Shown: positions 35,312-43,525 of the stretch, one piece after another
How positions within the stretch are numbered: position 1 is the first letter of the stretch
Layout: each line of letters opens with the position of its first letter
Origin: Peribacillus psychrosaccharolyticus ATCC 23296
Lineage (GTDB): Bacteria > Bacillota > Bacilli > Bacillales > DSM-1321
Length of the DNA stretch: 43,897 bases
Assembly (NCBI RefSeq): GCF_000305495.1
Contig: NZ_AJTN02000241.1
Coordinates: 1-43,897, forward strand
Direction: 5' to 3'
Program-made: the position numbers and the translations under genes
The notes under the pieces: generated by a model
Seen by the model: only the letters and a program-made list of their open reading frames with translations
The model's database searches: none
Told to the model about the DNA's origin: nothing

Positions 35312-37106
35312 TTCATCCAATCCAATCCTTTTGTTAATTGCATGTATTCTCACCTTTATTGCATCTTACACAGCACTGGATTTATTAACTATGCTGCGTA
35401 CATCTAAACGTAATCAAAAATTCTTATTTCTAGGAAGCAGCTTTTCAATGGGGACGGCTGTCTGGACCATGAACTTTTTTGGAATCCTATCCCTTGATCA
35501 TACAGGTTCCACTTCTTATAATATATCGTTGACGATTTTATCATTCGTACTAGGTGTAGCTTTGGCAGCTATGGGTTTTTTAGCTGTTTCGGCTGATTCG
35601 ATTTCTCTGCGAAAAGTGATAGAATGCAGCATGCTGCTTACGATGTCCGTATTATCCAATTACATTATTGGTATGTATTCCTTAAATCATAATCTGACGT
35701 TTCATAGCGGGTATCTATTTATATCTGTATTATTTATCTTTTCCTTGTTTTTGTTTGCATTTATGCTTCTTTACTATTCAAAGCACCAGAAGACAGGTGT
35801 TAACTACTGGCATAAGCCATTAAGCGCTTTTATCATGACAGGGTCCATTGCAGAAGGTCATTTTTTGTTAACAAGATCACTTCCTGCAAAAGAGCCGATC
35901 GAAACGATTAATCAACTGATGAACGATACGTCATTTGTGGTGTATTTAGTGTTCTTCGTGGCAATCTGTATTGTTGCAGGGTTAATTGCCACAAGTACCA
36001 TCATTAGTAAACGATTAGCAAAAAGTGATAAATACGTTTTCGATATTACTTATGCACTGGATCAATCTTCTATTGTCGCGATAACGGATGAAAAGGGGAT
36101 TATTACGAAGGTGAATAAAGGGTTCTGTGATATATCGAAGTATAGCGAAGAAGAACTGATTGGAAAAAATCATCGAATTATTAATTCTCACTATCACTCA
36201 AAAGATTTTTTTGCTGATTTATGGTCAACTATTCAGAACGGAGAAGTATGGAAGGGCGAAATCCGTAACAAAGCTAAGGATGGAAGCGTTTATTGGGTCA
36301 ATACTACAATTGTGCCCTTTCGTAACGGAGATGGAGAGGTTTATCAATATTTATCCATCCGAAATGACATCACCGAACAGAAAGAAGTTGAGAATAAACT
36401 ACATCAACAGGATAAGCTGGCAGCTGTCGGCCAATTGGCAGCCGGAGTCGCCCATGAAATTCGGAATCCATTAACATCCATGAAAGGGTATGCTGAATTT
36501 CTACAACTCGATGAAGAAAGTGAAGACAGGCTGGAGTACCTGGATATCATTTTAGATGAAATTGAACGAGTCAATTTAATTGTTGAGGAATTTATGGTTT
36601 TATCTAAACCGCAAATCTTGAACCTTGAGAATAAAAATATCGTTCCGATTCTCGAAAGTGTTTTATCCTTGGTCAAATTTGATTCAGAAAAGCGAAACAT
36701 CAAAATATTACTAAAAATAGATAATGAAGTGAGCCTAGTTGCTTGTGATGAAAACCGTTTAAAGCAGGTCATTTTAAATTTTGTGAAGAATGCAATGGAA
36801 GCCATGCCTGGTGGAGGGGTGCTAACTGTAATTCTTAGCCATGCAAATGACCAGGTACGCTTGGCGATTCAAGATACAGGAATAGGCATTCCTGAGGACA
36901 AGCTGAAGAAATTAGGAGAACCATTTTTCACGACAAAGAAAACGGGGAATGGACTGGGATTAATGGTCAGCTTTAAAATTATCGAGGGTCATAATGGCAA
37001 TGTACTTGTGGATAGTGTAGTAAATAAAGGAACGACGTTTACCATTGTCCTTCCGCTTATATCATCCAGTGAATTAATCAGTGTGGGGGAGACGAAACTT
37101 GGATAA
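35295..37106 (+). CDS. Membrane sensor histidine kinase with MHYT-like and PAS domains
   Basis: A 603-residue kinase. An N-terminal block of seven hydrophobic helices (about 8-235) resembles the MHYT sensor, but its motif reads WTMNFFGIL, with Asn in place of the usual His. A PAS domain (about 248-365; IVAITDEKGIITKVNKGFCD) with PAC segment is followed by HisKA with His387 (GVAHEIRNPLTSMKGY) and HATPase (NFVKNAMEAMPGGG, DTGIGIPEDKLKKLGEPFFT, GNGLGLMVSFKII). It resembles the sporulation kinase group (KinE style) in the catalytic part. GTG start, weak ribosome-binding site, within the preceding small ORF. No response regulator adjacent. Confidence 0.88.
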   Translation: MGQVFNSSNPILLLIACILTFIASYTALDLLTMLRTSKRNQKFLFLGSSFSMGTAVWTMNFFGILSLDHTGSTSYNISLTILSFVLGVALAAMGFLAVSADSISLRKVIECSMLLTMSVLSNYIIGMYSLNHNLTFHSGYLFISVLFIFSLFLFAFMLLYYSKHQKTGVNYWHKPLSAFIMTGSIAEGHFLLTRSLPAKEPIETINQLMNDTSFVVYLVFFVAICIVAGLIATSTIISKRLAKSDKYVFDITYALDQSSIVAITDEKGIITKVNKGFCDISKYSEEELIGKNHRIINSHYHSKDFFADLWSTIQNGEVWKGEIRNKAKDGSVYWVNTTIVPFRNGDGEVYQYLSIRNDITEQKEVENKLHQQDKLAAVGQLAAGVAHEIRNPLTSMKGYAEFLQLDEESEDRLEYLDIILDEIERVNLIVEEFMVLSKPQILNLENKNIVPILESVLSLVKFDSEKRNIKILLKIDNEVSLVACDENRLKQVILNFVKNAMEAMPGGGVLTVILSHANDQVRLAIQDTGIGIPEDKLKKLGEPFFTTKKTGNGLGLMVSFKIIEGHNGNVLVDSVVNKGTTFTIVLPLISSSELISVGETKLG

Positions 37107-38274
37107 ACAAATAACTAGAAATCTCCTGCAATTTAAGGGATTTTATCTTTTTTCTTTTTTTGCGGTCGGCAGTTTAACACCGCTCTTAAGTGTGTATTTA
37201 AGCGAAGTAGAAAAGATGAATGGTTATCAAATTGGGACGATCATGTCGGCAGGCCCAATCGCAATGATGATTATGCAACCAATCTGGGGAATGGTTTGTG
37301 ACTGGTCTGGAAAACCAGCAAAGATTTTATCTTTGACGACATTACTTGCCGGGGTGCTTGCGCTCGGATATTTGTTTATTCATGATTATCAGTGGCTGGT
37401 CATCATTGCTATTATCCTAGCAGTCTTTCAGAGCGCTATTATTCCTGTTTCAGATGGAATATCCCTGCAGTACGCTACTCGGGTTAAAGCGAATTATGGA
37501 AATCTACGGCTCTATGGTTCACTTGGCTTTGCACTAGCCGTGTTTATAATGGGCCGGCTGGCAGAAACAACAATTGGGTTGTCGATTATTTTTTATAGTT
37601 TCTTTATTACGCTCGTGATTAGTGCCTATTTGGCTTTACGACTGCCTGAAGAACCACAGAGTATGGCAAAACCCAATCTAATCTTTGGTGTTAAAGAACT
37701 GTTATCGATTAAACGATTTCTCGTTTTCTTAGCCATTACGTTTCTGATTTTTGGTCCGAATCTTGCCAATAATGTTTACTATGGACTGTTTATAGAAGAT
37801 CGCGGCGGTACATATACAGGGATTGGAATTGCCTTCTTACTCGCTGTCCTGTCAGAAATTCCTTTTATGCGAGCAGCAGGCTCGTGGGTCAAGAAAATAG
37901 GTCTGCTGCCCATTGTTCTAATCGCCGCGTTTTCTTCGCTGCTTCGGTGGGCACTCTATTATTTTGAGCCGAGCTTAAATCTTGTTTATTTTACCTCGGT
38001 TATGCAAGGACTATCTATTGGTCTATTCGTACCAGCTGGCCTACAGTACCTTCGTAAAATTGTACCGGTTCATATAATGGTAACAGCTATCACGTTTTAT
38101 TCCGCGATCGGCAACGGATTAGGCAACTGGTTTAGTACCTTCACCGCAGGAATCATTATGGAAAAAGCAGACATCTATACTGTTTATTTATTTTTTGCTG
38201 TACTGTCCTTATTCGGAGTGATCCTGACTCTCTGGCTAATCTGGTTGGAAAGAAAAATAAATAGCAATCATTGA
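37099..38274 (+). CDS. MFS transporter (MFS_1-like, LacY/HcaT-type)
   Basis: About 391 residues with 12 hydrophobic segments. The N-terminal pattern FKGFYLFSFFAVGSLTPLLS, then VYLSEVEKMNGYQIGTIMS and PIWGMVCDWSGKPAKIL places it with the MFS_1-like (LacY/HcaT-type) sugar or aromatic carriers; substrate unknown. The start is TTG 37099: GGGGGAG lies 7 bases upstream, and it overlaps the kinase stop by 8 bases. The in-frame GTG at 37081 lies upstream of the ribosome-binding site. This coupling suggests the kinase and carrier act together. Confidence 0.85.
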   Translation: MDKQITRNLLQFKGFYLFSFFAVGSLTPLLSVYLSEVEKMNGYQIGTIMSAGPIAMMIMQPIWGMVCDWSGKPAKILSLTTLLAGVLALGYLFIHDYQWLVIIAIILAVFQSAIIPVSDGISLQYATRVKANYGNLRLYGSLGFALAVFIMGRLAETTIGLSIIFYSFFITLVISAYLALRLPEEPQSMAKPNLIFGVKELLSIKRFLVFLAITFLIFGPNLANNVYYGLFIEDRGGTYTGIGIAFLLAVLSEIPFMRAAGSWVKKIGLLPIVLIAAFSSLLRWALYYFEPSLNLVYFTSVMQGLSIGLFVPAGLQYLRKIVPVHIMVTAITFYSAIGNGLGNWFSTFTAGIIMEKADIYTVYLFFAVLSLFGVILTLWLIWLERKINSNH

Positions 38275-38275
38275 A

Positions 38276-38314
38276 AAAACCTTGTCATGCTTTTTTAAGC
38301 AGGCAAGGTTTTCT
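38276..38314 (+). terminator. Terminator of the helicase-kinase-MFS operon
   Basis: Stem AAAACCTTG(TC) / (GG)CAAGGTTTT with an inner GCTT/AAGC helix and T-rich tail. Confidence 0.8.
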
Positions 38315-38407
38315 TCTATTGTTTTTAAAAATTATGAAGTAAATAGTCAGAATTTATAGTATAATTTGATTTATTAAATTTTTCTTATTAGAAAAGGAGA
38401 CACCACG

Positions 38408-39376
38408 ATGAATCTATTAATGAGAGTAAGTAAAGCAGCAGGAAATACCTTCGCCATATGGGTATTAGTATTTGCAGGGTTAGCGATGTTATTGCCCAAT
38501 GGATTTAGCTGGATTGCTCCATACATATCTATTTTACTAGGAATCATTATGTTTGGAATGGGATTGACGCTCTCATTTGATGATTTTAAAGCAGTCGTAA
38601 AGCAGCCTAAAAGTGTCTTTGTTGGAGTGGCTGCACAGTTTATTATTATGCCAGGATTGGCCTATTTATTGGCTACAGGCTTTAATCTTTCTCCCGAAGT
38701 GGCAGTTGGTGTAATTTTAGTAGGCTGTTGTCCAGGCGGTACAGCTTCCAATGTAATGACCTTTTTAGCAAAAGGAAACACAGCACTGTCAGTAGCGGTA
38801 ACATCCGTTTCAACTTTGCTTGCCCCGTTCTTGACACCTGCTTTAACGTACCTATTAGCGAGCAAATGGCTGCCGGTATCAGGGAGCGATATGTTACTTT
38901 CAATTGTACAGATTGTTTTAATCCCAATCGTGCTGGGTCTTGTTGTAAAGATAATCTTTAAAACACAGGCGACTGAGGTAACAAAAGCTTTGCCGCTTGT
39001 TTCAGTAGTAACGATCGTGGCAGTGGTGGCTGCAGTGGTTAGTGTAAATAAAGAAAAAATCCTTGAATCGGGATTTCTTATTTTAGGCATTGTTATCCTG
39101 CATAATGTACTTGGCCTTGCTATCGGTTTTCTGGCAGCAAGAGTCCTTAAGATGCCGTTTGCGGATCAAAAAGCAATTTCGATTGAAGTGGGAATGCAGA
39201 ATTCTGGACTTGGAGCGGCACTTGCTACCGCACATTTTTCTCCGTTAGCAGCTGTCCCAAGTGCAATCTTTAGCGTATGGCACAATATTTCCGGACCTAT
39301 CTTGGCAACGTATTGGGCAAAACAGGCTGATAAAAAGAAAGTAGAACCAATGGAGACAATTGATCGAATTGGGTGA
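38408..39376 (+). CDS. Bile acid:sodium symporter family transporter (YocS-like)
   Basis: A 322-residue membrane protein with nine to ten hydrophobic segments of the BASS/SBF family. Family marks: FGMGLTLSFDDFKAVVKQP near residues 50-70, GVILVGCCPGGTASNVMTFLAKGN (about 105-128; the sodium-site region), and EVGMQNSGLGAALATAHFSP (about 258-277; the second crossover motif). It should cotransport an organic anion with sodium; B. subtilis YocS is the likely counterpart. ATG with AAAGGAGACACCACG; a TATAAT box at 38360-38365 is a possible -10. The next small gene follows after 14 bases. Confidence 0.9.
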   Translation: MNLLMRVSKAAGNTFAIWVLVFAGLAMLLPNGFSWIAPYISILLGIIMFGMGLTLSFDDFKAVVKQPKSVFVGVAAQFIIMPGLAYLLATGFNLSPEVAVGVILVGCCPGGTASNVMTFLAKGNTALSVAVTSVSTLLAPFLTPALTYLLASKWLPVSGSDMLLSIVQIVLIPIVLGLVVKIIFKTQATEVTKALPLVSVVTIVAVVAAVVSVNKEKILESGFLILGIVILHNVLGLAIGFLAARVLKMPFADQKAISIEVGMQNSGLGAALATAHFSPLAAVPSAIFSVWHNISGPILATYWAKQADKKKVEPMETIDRIG

Positions 39377-39390
39377 GGAGGACGTCACTC

Positions 39391-39561
39391 ATGTACCATT
39401 GTTGTGCGACATGTAAATCTTTTACTGTTGAGAAGGCAGCGGGAAAAACCATATATAGGTGCTCAAGATTAGGTTTTGAAACCAAGACGACCTTTCAATT
39501 TACCTGTTGGGACCCGACAGAAAAAGTAATAGCGCTTATGAAAAAAAGAAAAGATATGTAG
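39391..39561 (+). CDS. Small Cys-rich protein (56 residues)
   Basis: A 56-residue protein reading MYHCCATCKSFTVEKAAGKT, then RCSRLGFETKTTFQFTCWDP. Cys4, 5, 8, about 24 and about 39 could form a small zinc-binding fold. ATG 39391 lies about 10 bases after GAGGAGG; the in-frame ATG-like start at 39373 is before this site. It lies 14 bases after the symporter gene and before a terminator, so it is probably co-transcribed. Similar unnamed short Cys proteins occur in bacilli; no function known to me. Confidence 0.7.
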   Translation: MYHCCATCKSFTVEKAAGKTIYRCSRLGFETKTTFQFTCWDPTEKVIALMKKRKDM

Positions 39562-39568
39562 GTAACAG

Positions 39569-39596
39569 CCTCCGTGTGATTTTAACGGAGGTTTTT
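39569..39596 (+). terminator. Terminator after the small Cys-rich gene
   Basis: Stem CCTCCGT / ACGGAGG with a 9-nt loop and five T. Confidence 0.85.
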
Positions 39597-39670
39597 ATGT
39601 GCTTGTAAGAGTTCTATTTTTTCTAAAAAAGGGAATCATGTGTTTTAATGGAAAGATATAGAGCGAGAGG

Positions 39671-40468
39671 GTGATTCATCTGCATACGAAAAGGGTTAGG
39701 TACATAACGATTTTTGCTTCGATTGTCTGTTTGTTTTGGCTTTTTTGTTTAGGATGGGCGGTTCAAGACTATTATTCAGCAGCTAGTCCTATTGAGATTA
39801 AACAAAAGGAGCCGGAGAAGGCTGTTGACACGGGGAAGTTTTCTTTAGTAGCTCTTGGTGATTCCTTAACGAGAGGGACGGGTGATGAGTCTGGAAAAGG
39901 GTATGTAGGGCTCGTTACCGATGATTTAAAAGAACGATTTGGGAAAAAAATTAGTGTTCATAATTTAGGCGTTAGTGGAGCAGTCTCATCTGAATTAAAG
40001 AATCAGATGAAGCAAAAGGAGATTAAGCGCCAGCTTGGAGAAGCCGATGCAATTATGCTTACAATTGGCGGGAATGATTTATTTCAGGGTGGACAAACAT
40101 TAATTGACATTGAAACAGCAGGAATCGAGGACATTCAGGAAAAGTACTTACAAAATTTAAAAGATGTATTTACCACGATTCGATCTGTAAATAATCAGGC
40201 AACTGTTTACATGATTGGGCTTTATAATCCCTTTATTGAATTAGAGGATAACGAAACAACGAGTAGTATCGTCAGAGAGTGGAATTTCCAGACTGAGGAT
40301 TTGGCTTCTTCGTTTTCAGATATTGTATTTGTCCCAACGTACGATATTTTTCAACTATCAGTCAATGATTATCTGTATACAGACAAATTTCACCCTAATA
40401 AAGAAGGATATAAACTGATTGCAAAGCGAATTTCACCATTGATTAAATGGGAGGAGGAGAAAAAATGA
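39671..40468 (+). CDS. SGNH/GDSL esterase, membrane-anchored (YpmR-like)
   Basis: A 265-residue protein. Residues 10-33 form an uncleaved signal anchor; the rest lies outside the membrane. SGNH hydrolase blocks: I, ALGDSLTRGTGDE with nucleophile Ser65; II, NLGVSGAVS (Gly103); III, TIGGNDLF (Asn135); V, DKFHPN with Asp238 and His241. It resembles B. subtilis YpmR in layout. The start is uncertain: GTG 39671 directly abuts GAGCGAGAGG, while CTG 39680 in the same frame has better spacing. It overlaps the next gene by ATGA, so esterase and ABC exporter are translated together. Confidence 0.87.
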   Translation: MIHLHTKRVRYITIFASIVCLFWLFCLGWAVQDYYSAASPIEIKQKEPEKAVDTGKFSLVALGDSLTRGTGDESGKGYVGLVTDDLKERFGKKISVHNLGVSGAVSSELKNQMKQKEIKRQLGEADAIMLTIGGNDLFQGGQTLIDIETAGIEDIQEKYLQNLKDVFTTIRSVNNQATVYMIGLYNPFIELEDNETTSSIVREWNFQTEDLASSFSDIVFVPTYDIFQLSVNDYLYTDKFHPNKEGYKLIAKRISPLIKWEEEKK

Positions 40469-41381
40469 CCAAGACAACTCTTTCCGTACAAAATTTAACA
40501 AAAAAATTGGTAAACGGCAAATTATTAAAGGGATTAGTTTTGAATTACAAGCTGGTGAAGTATTTGGCTTCTTGGGACCAAACGGAGCAGGTAAAACGAC
40601 GACCATTCGGATGCTTGTCGGACTTATTAAACCGACATCAGGAAGTATGGTTGTATGCGGTTACAATGTTCGAACGCACTTTACCAAAGCAATGGAGAAG
40701 ATTGGCTGTATCGTGGAAAATCCTGAGTTGTACCCATATTTAACAGGGAAAGAAAATCTTCTTCATTTTGCCAGAATGCTGCCAAATATACCGGAAACAA
40801 GAATTACTGAGGTAGTGGCCATGGTCGGATTAGAGGCCAGAATTGATGAAAAAGTAAAAACATATTCCCTTGGTATGCGCCAAAGACTGGGGATTGCACA
40901 GGCAATGCTTAATCATCCGAAAGTCTTGATTTTGGACGAGCCAACGAATGGGTTAGACCCAGCAGGAATTAGAGAAATGCGTCAATTTATTAGGGAGCTG
41001 GCTGAACAGGAGGGACTCAGTGTGTTAGTTTCCAGTCACCTTTTAGGCGAAATTCAGTTGTTATGTGACCGGGTAGCGATCATAAAAAACGGAGAAATTA
41101 TTCAGGTAGATTCCGTAAAGAACTTACTTAGCAGCCAAGAAAAAATGCTCTGGAAAGTAGATCCGATGGAACGGGGAAAAGCTGTATTAACACAATTGAC
41201 GGATGTCAGTGAATCCACGGATGGATATTTGGTTACAGCATTTGAGGAAAAAGAAATCCCGAAATGGAATGTAAAGCTCATTAATGAAGGGATATCAGTT
41301 CTTGAAATGAACAGAAAACTTCCAGCCCTTGAGGATCTATTCCTTGAAGTGACTGGCGTGGGAGGTAGTTCAATTGAATAA
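40465..41381 (+). pseudogene. ABC transporter ATPase with a -1 frameshift at a seven-A run
   Basis: ATG 40465 (ATGA overlap with the esterase stop, GGAGGAG upstream) starts MTKTTLSVQNLTKK. At 40500-40506 the run A_AAA_AAA is followed in the zero frame by a frame ending at 40743. Shifting -1 there gives IGKRQIIKGISFELQAGEVF and continues into Walker A GPNGAGKTTT, signature YSLGMRQRLGIAQA, Walker B VLILDEPTNGLDP and switch SSHLL, ending at 41381. The rebuilt protein has about 305 residues, normal for ABC-2 ATPases. The frame could be restored by ribosomal or transcriptional slippage, be a sequencing error, or be a true lesion; all other features are intact, so I do not regard it as decayed. Confidence 0.8.
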
Positions 41382-42354
41382 GCTGATACAAAACGAAATG
41401 CTGAAACTCCTAGCAAGAAAACGTCTGTTAATTATCACGGCTATTGTAGCAATATTGGTTGCGATGTTTACGTATGCTCAATATAAGGAAACCCAATCAC
41501 AACGTGAACGTCTGGGCACAATGGAATGGCAGTCGCTATTGCAGCAGCAAATTATCGATTCACAAAACCGACTGGGGTCAAGCCGAATTTCTGATGAATG
41601 GCGTCAGCAGCTCCAAGTTAGTATCAAACAATCACAATATTATCTTGATAATAATATTAATCCTTCAGAACCAGGTGCACCTACTTTTGTCCGAATGTTT
41701 ATTGAGAACTCAAGTGATTTATTTATCCCGCTCTTAATTATGATTATTGCCAGTGATTTGGTTTCTTCAGAGCATAGTTTAGGATCGATAAAGCTGCTTC
41801 TAACAAGACCGGTCCAGCGATGGAAAATACTTCTCAGTAAATATGTTGTGCTGCTGCTCTCAACTTCATTGATTGTCCTCGTCACGGCAGCATTAGCTTA
41901 TGTCATTTCAGGTGCAGTTTTTGGCTATCATGGCTGGACAGCTCCTGTGATTACTGGATTTACTGTTGAAGGAAGCAATCTCAATACAAGTGGAGTCAAA
42001 TTGATGGATCAGTGGGAATTCTTACTTATGGAAATGGGGTTAGTTTGGTTCGTAGCGGTTGTTGTCGGAACGCTGTCCTTTATGCTTTCAGTATTAATCC
42101 GCAGTACTGCAGCAGGAATGGGTGTCATGCTGGCCGCATTAATTTCAGGAATGATTCTAAGTAATATGGTTTCATCTTGGGCGTCTGCTAAGTATTTCTT
42201 TATGGTTAACCTTAAATTAACCAGTTATTTAAGTGGTGCCGCACCGCCTATCGAGGGAATGACTTTGTTCTCATCCGTATCGGTCTTATTTGTATGGCTG
42301 GTTGCAGCGCTTGTTGTGTCTTTTACTGTTTTTTCCCGTCAAGATGTTTATTAA
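41374..42354 (+). CDS. ABC-2 type transporter permease
   Basis: A 326-residue permease. One N-terminal membrane segment (about 17-31) is followed by a hydrophilic loop rich in Gln (35-105), and then five further segments (about 112-130, 165-187, 222-245, 248-275, 300-320). This is the ABC-2 plan for two-gene exporters; the segment SEHSLGSIKLLLTRPVQRWK is the usual coupling region. Start TTG 41374 with GGAGG 8 bases upstream, overlapping the ATPase stop by 8 bases. It should form the export complex with the ATPase; substrate unknown. A terminator follows. Confidence 0.88.
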   Translation: MNKLIQNEMLKLLARKRLLIITAIVAILVAMFTYAQYKETQSQRERLGTMEWQSLLQQQIIDSQNRLGSSRISDEWRQQLQVSIKQSQYYLDNNINPSEPGAPTFVRMFIENSSDLFIPLLIMIIASDLVSSEHSLGSIKLLLTRPVQRWKILLSKYVVLLLSTSLIVLVTAALAYVISGAVFGYHGWTAPVITGFTVEGSNLNTSGVKLMDQWEFLLMEMGLVWFVAVVVGTLSFMLSVLIRSTAAGMGVMLAALISGMILSNMVSSWASAKYFFMVNLKLTSYLSGAAPPIEGMTLFSSVSVLFVWLVAALVVSFTVFSRQDVY

Positions 42355-42358
42355 TTCG

Positions 42359-42395
42359 GAAACAGCCCATGCTATGTGTAAGGGCTGTTTCTTTT
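42359..42395 (+). terminator. Terminator of the esterase-ABC operon
   Basis: Perfect 10-bp stem GAAACAGCCC / GGGCTGTTTC with a 13-nt loop and T-rich tail. Confidence 0.9.
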
Positions 42396-42450
42396 GACTA
42401 GAAAATCATTTTCGGGGTATCAATAAAGAAAAACAAAGGAGGGGGAAAAT

Positions 42451-43302
42451 ATGGATGATAATGGTGTTGGAAAAAAGATACTGCCAGTAACGTCAGTAAC
42501 AAATGGCGATGGTAAATTTGCGAGAGATGATTTATTTTGTCTGCCTATTCAGATTGTAAATGTTTGTTTTATTGGAAAAAAAGGAGCAAATGAATGGGTC
42601 TTGGTAGACGCAGGCATGCCTAAATCGGCAGAAATGATTATCAAGGAAGCTGAATCTTTATATGGGAAAGGTGTTGCGCCGAAAGCCATTATTTTAACAC
42701 ATGGTCATTTTGATCATATTGGGGCAATAGTAGAGTTAGTAGAACACTGGAAATCACCAGTATATGCGCATTCTCTTGAAATGCCTTATCTGACAGGGAT
42801 CATAGACTACCCAAAACCGGACTCTACGGTGGAAGGCGGGATGGTTGCTAAAATGTCGGGAATGTTTCCGAATAAAGGCATTAATTTAGAAAATCATATT
42901 CATCAACTTCCGGCTGATGGCTCAATACAAGATTTGCCAGATTGGGAATGGGTGCATACACCTGGACACACACCCGGACACATTTCATTGTTTCGGAAGT
43001 CAGATGGAGCATTGCTTGCAGGTGATGCCTTCGTTACCGTGAAACAAGAAAATCTTTATAAAGTGATAACCCAAGAAAAAGAATTCAGTGGACCACCACG
43101 ATACTTAACCACAGACTGGGCTGCAGCTAAAAAATCTGTACAGACCCTTGAACAACTGCATCCTACAGTTGCGATAACCGGACACGGTGTTTTCGTTGAA
43201 GGAAATGAACTAGCAGAGGGGCTTAGGAATCTATCCGAGAATTTTGATTCAATTGCAAAACCAGATTACGGAAAATATGTTGACGGAAAGGACACACAAT
43301 GA
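42451..43302 (+). CDS. Metallo-beta-lactamase fold hydrolase
   Basis: A 283-residue two-metal hydrolase. Metal ligands: THGHFDH (His84, His86, Asp88, His89), His169 or His173 in HTPGHTPGH, Asp192 in LLAGDAF, and a late His in ITGHGVF (about 246). This is the glyoxalase II/lactonase-like branch; substrate is unknown (lactone, thioester or similar). No signal peptide, so cytoplasmic. ATG with AAAGGAGGGGG upstream. It overlaps the next small gene by ATGA, implying coupled translation. Confidence 0.9.
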   Translation: MDDNGVGKKILPVTSVTNGDGKFARDDLFCLPIQIVNVCFIGKKGANEWVLVDAGMPKSAEMIIKEAESLYGKGVAPKAIILTHGHFDHIGAIVELVEHWKSPVYAHSLEMPYLTGIIDYPKPDSTVEGGMVAKMSGMFPNKGINLENHIHQLPADGSIQDLPDWEWVHTPGHTPGHISLFRKSDGALLAGDAFVTVKQENLYKVITQEKEFSGPPRYLTTDWAAAKKSVQTLEQLHPTVAITGHGVFVEGNELAEGLRNLSENFDSIAKPDYGKYVDGKDTQ

Positions 43303-43478
43303 AAAATTCTAAAAATGAAGAACTAAATACAGAAAAAAAAGGATATTTCTATAATGAAGAAACTGAGGACAAAAACGATTCAATAACATCAGGAGTGGAT
43401 GAAACCCATGATCAGGTGATGGATGGATATTATTCTGGTACGATTGATCAAGTAGATAAAAAAAGTGATGAACACTAA
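43299..43478 (+). CDS. Small acidic protein, YozQ-like (DUF4025)
   Basis: A 59-residue, very acidic and hydrophilic protein. The C-terminal segment DETHDQVMDGYYSGTID recalls the DUF4025/YozQ family of short bacillar proteins, by memory. ATG 43299 overlaps the hydrolase stop by four bases. The protein is too short for usual ORF limits but has a strong terminator right behind it (43487-43517), which supports a real gene. Function unknown. Confidence 0.65.
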   Translation: MKNSKNEELNTEKKGYFYNEETEDKNDSITSGVDETHDQVMDGYYSGTIDQVDKKSDEH

Positions 43479-43486
43479 GTCAAGTG

Positions 43487-43517
43487 GAACGCTGCTTAAT
43501 TGGCAGCGTTCTTTTTT
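43487..43517 (+). terminator. Terminator of hydrolase operon
   Basis: Perfect 9-bp stem GAACGCTGC / GCAGCGTTC with a 7-nt loop and six T. Confidence 0.92.
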
Positions 43518-43525
43518 GGGGGGAG

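Noticed and set aside
40447-40743. 98-residue separate protein
   Set aside because: Its first residues are the ABC ATPase start; the rest is out-of-frame translation of the same gene.
40572-41381. ABC ATPase starting at internal TTG 40572
   Set aside because: It would begin inside Walker A and lack the N-terminal strands; the true start is ATG 40465 with a frameshift.
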